32,693 nt of DNA, from positions 1 through 32,693 of the forward strand of contig NZ_AFBG01000005.1 of assembly GCF_000204195.1 (NCBI RefSeq), read 5' to 3'. Positions 31,588 through 32,693 of this stretch are shown in pieces; within the stretch, counting starts at the first letter, position 1; every line of letters starts with the position of its first letter. The notes beneath the pieces were generated by a model that saw only the letters and a list, made by a program, of their open reading frames with translations, was not told the DNA's origin and did not search any database. The stretch is from Acidovorax radicis N35. Lineage in GTDB: Bacteria > Pseudomonadota > Gammaproteobacteria > Burkholderiales > Burkholderiaceae_C. The translations under genes and the position numbers were made by a program.

Positions 31588-31998
31588 ATGGCCTTCGGAA
31601 CCCAAGACGACGCCGATGACGTGATGAACGAAATCAACATGACGCCCCTCGTGGACGTCATGCTGGTGCTGCTCATCATCTTCATCATCACCGTGCCCGT
31701 CATGAAGCACTCGGTCAACGTGGACCTGCCCCGCGCCACCAACCAGCCCGAGAACATCAAGCCCGAGACCGTGCGCCTGTCGGTGTCGGCCGATGGCAAG
31801 TATTTCTGGAACGAATCGCAGGTCACGGAAGAAGAACTCTTTCCCCGCCTGCAGGCCGAGGCCGCCAAGGAGCCCCAGCCTGACCTGCACATCCGCGGAG
31901 ACAAGGAAGTGCGCTACGAACGCGTGGCCCAGGCCATGGCCGCAGCGCAACGTGCAGGTGTGCGCAAGATCGGGTTTGTGACCGAGCCCCAGTCCTGA
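31588..31998 (+). CDS. exbD: Biopolymer transport protein ExbD
   Basis: A 136-residue TolR/ExbD-family protein. The single membrane span follows NEINMTPLVDVMLVLLIIFIIT, which includes the essential proton-carrying Asp in PLVDVML. The periplasmic domain follows with the expected RVAQAMAAAQRAGVRKIGFVT end. It starts three bases after exbB. Together with ExbB and TonB it energises siderophore and haem receptors. The first residues (AFGTQDDADDVMN) are the usual cytoplasmic leader. Confidence 0.96.
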   Translation: MAFGTQDDADDVMNEINMTPLVDVMLVLLIIFIITVPVMKHSVNVDLPRATNQPENIKPETVRLSVSADGKYFWNESQVTEEELFPRLQAEAAKEPQPDLHIRGDKEVRYERVAQAMAAAQRAGVRKIGFVTEPQS

Positions 31999-32055
31999 GC
32001 GGAGCGTGCGGTTGGCATGCCCGCCGCACCCGATGCGCCAACAGCCTCTGACTCC

Positions 32056-32123
32056 GCCGGGCTCTCAGCCCGGCAGCCTGTTCAAGCCGCTGCCCGGTAC
32101 AGCTTTGCTGGCCGGGCAGCGGC
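32056..32123 (+). terminator. Two strong hairpins after exbD
   Basis: GCCGGGCT/AGCCCGGC at 32056-32074 and a 12-bp stem GCCGCTGCCCGG/CCGGGCAGCGGC at 32086-32123. Neither is followed at once by a T run, so termination or mRNA protection is possible. Confidence 0.5.
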
Positions 32124-32192
32124 GTTGAAGGTCCCCGGAAAAGCGCCCCCGGACCGGCCAGAAAAAACAACAAAAAGAAACATCAAACCCGC

Positions 32193-32224
32193 TTGACTTG
32201 TAATTGCGAATCGTTATCATTAAC
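32193..32224 (+). promoter_or_regulatory. Promoter with Fur box for hemP
   Basis: TTGACT (32193-32198), a 16-bp spacer and TATCAT (32215-32220) form a good sigma-70 promoter. GCGAATCGTTATCATTAAC (32206-32224) resembles the Fur consensus and covers the -10. Strong iron repression is expected. Confidence 0.75.
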
Positions 32225-32257
32225 AAAACGCACTGCAACGCAACAGGAAAAATCTTC

Positions 32258-32482
32258 ATGCAAGCCACATTGACCGCCGCCTCGCTCCTGCGTCCTCTTT
32301 CCGCCGACAAGGCTGCCTCGCAGGTCGGCCACGAAGGGGCCGTACCTTTTGCAGAGGCTGGCGCTGCTGCCGTGGACAGCAGTGCCTTGCTGCAAGGCCA
32401 GAAGGCGGTCGCCATCAGCCACAACGGTTCGGTCTACCGCCTGCAGGCCACCAAGCTGGGCAAGCTGATCCTGACCAAATAA
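32258..32482 (+). CDS. hemP: Hemin uptake protein HemP/HmuP
   Basis: A 74-residue protein. The C-terminal half (GQKAVAISHNGSVYRLQATKLGKLILTK) is the HemP domain, with the conserved H-N-G-x-x-Y-x-L-x-x-T-x-x-G-K-L-I-L-T-K pattern. HemP/HmuP occurs at the head of haem-uptake operons and is reported to be needed for receptor expression in related bacteria. AGGAAAA precedes the ATG at 32258. The Fur-box promoter directly upstream supports iron control. A haem receptor gene would be expected just beyond the window. Confidence 0.93.
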   Translation: MQATLTAASLLRPLSADKAASQVGHEGAVPFAEAGAAAVDSSALLQGQKAVAISHNGSVYRLQATKLGKLILTK

Positions 32483-32693
32483 CGGCGTTTCTCCCTCCAG
32501 CGTGAACGGGTGAACGCAAAGGCCCAGCACAGGCCCTCCAGACAGGTTTCATCGTGGGGCGACTCCCGGGCTTGCAACAAGCTCGCAAGGGTCGTTTTTG
32601 CCAGCCAACGGGTTCGCCCGCGTAGCCAGGCTTTTTTTCTGCCCAGTTCTCCCCGCCCCAGGAAGCTTCGAACCCAACAAAAAACGACGACGC
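32483..32693. other. Region after hemP, no gene seen
   Basis: About 210 bp with no supported gene. A stem around 32603-32632 with an inner CGGG-TTCG-CCCG tetraloop hairpin is followed by seven T and may terminate hemP transcription. Confidence 0.4.

Overview
The window looks like chromosome from a betaproteobacterium of the family Comamonadaceae (Acidovorax-like). The evidence is the GC-rich backbone on the right, the gene content (isocitrate lyase, SWIB-domain protein, PiuC, TonB/ExbB/ExbD, HemP) and two copies of a hairpin repeat with AAGCGCT arms that I recall as dispersed in this family. No rRNA, complete tRNA or CRISPR array was seen.

Layout. (1) 1-432: 5' end of an IS21-family element, inserted into a small XRE-type regulator gene whose 3' remnant survives at 433-563. 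(2) 796-7501: a four-gene minus-strand operon encoding a cytosine-5 DNA methyltransferase, a MORC/MutL-like GHKL ATPase, a Z1 helicase and a PD-(D/E)XK nuclease; this is a restriction/anti-phage type system. (3) 8191-8487: a detached 3' end of isocitrate lyase (tail A) followed by a tRNA-like sequence and a terminator. (4) 8488-19797: an integrative element with a tyrosine integrase, a P4-type primase/helicase, an iteron-like AT-rich region, small hypothetical proteins, two lipoproteins, an intact XRE regulator with operator palindromes, a KTSC-domain secreted protein, and a three-gene operon (two-TM protein, unknown protein, AAA ATPase with helix-hairpin-helix end) that I do not recognise as a named system. 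(5) 19798-19971: a second detached lyase tail (B). (6) 19972-21030: a 1-kb insert with one tail-anchored unknown protein and another tRNA-like sequence. (7) 21031-22362: intact aceA, whose own 3' end is tail C. (8) 22622-32693: backbone with a GGCT-family protein, a DMT transporter, an RraA-family protein, a SWIB protein, and then an iron cluster: TonB-dependent siderophore receptor, PiuC, an alpha-hydroxy-acid oxidase, Bfd, a 24-residue membrane miniprotein, TonB-ExbB-ExbD and HemP, with three Fur-box-like sites.

How it fits together. The 3' end of aceA appears to be an integration hotspot. Each arriving element brings a replacement 3' end that restores the same lyase C-terminus and pushes the old end outward. 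The three tails encode the same residues with synonymous codon differences. The order and lengths of the tails imply that the integrase-bearing element entered first and the 1-kb insert later, at a different crossover point. The left island (XRE remnant, defence operon, tail A) and the integrase element (intact XRE, three-gene operon, tail B) share one layout, with a swappable cargo slot between the XRE gene and the lyase tail. By position, the three-gene ATPase operon and the tail-anchored protein gene are candidate undescribed defence cargo. The right-hand iron genes act together: outer-membrane siderophore uptake powered by TonB-ExbB-ExbD, iron mobilisation by Bfd, and haem uptake by HemP.
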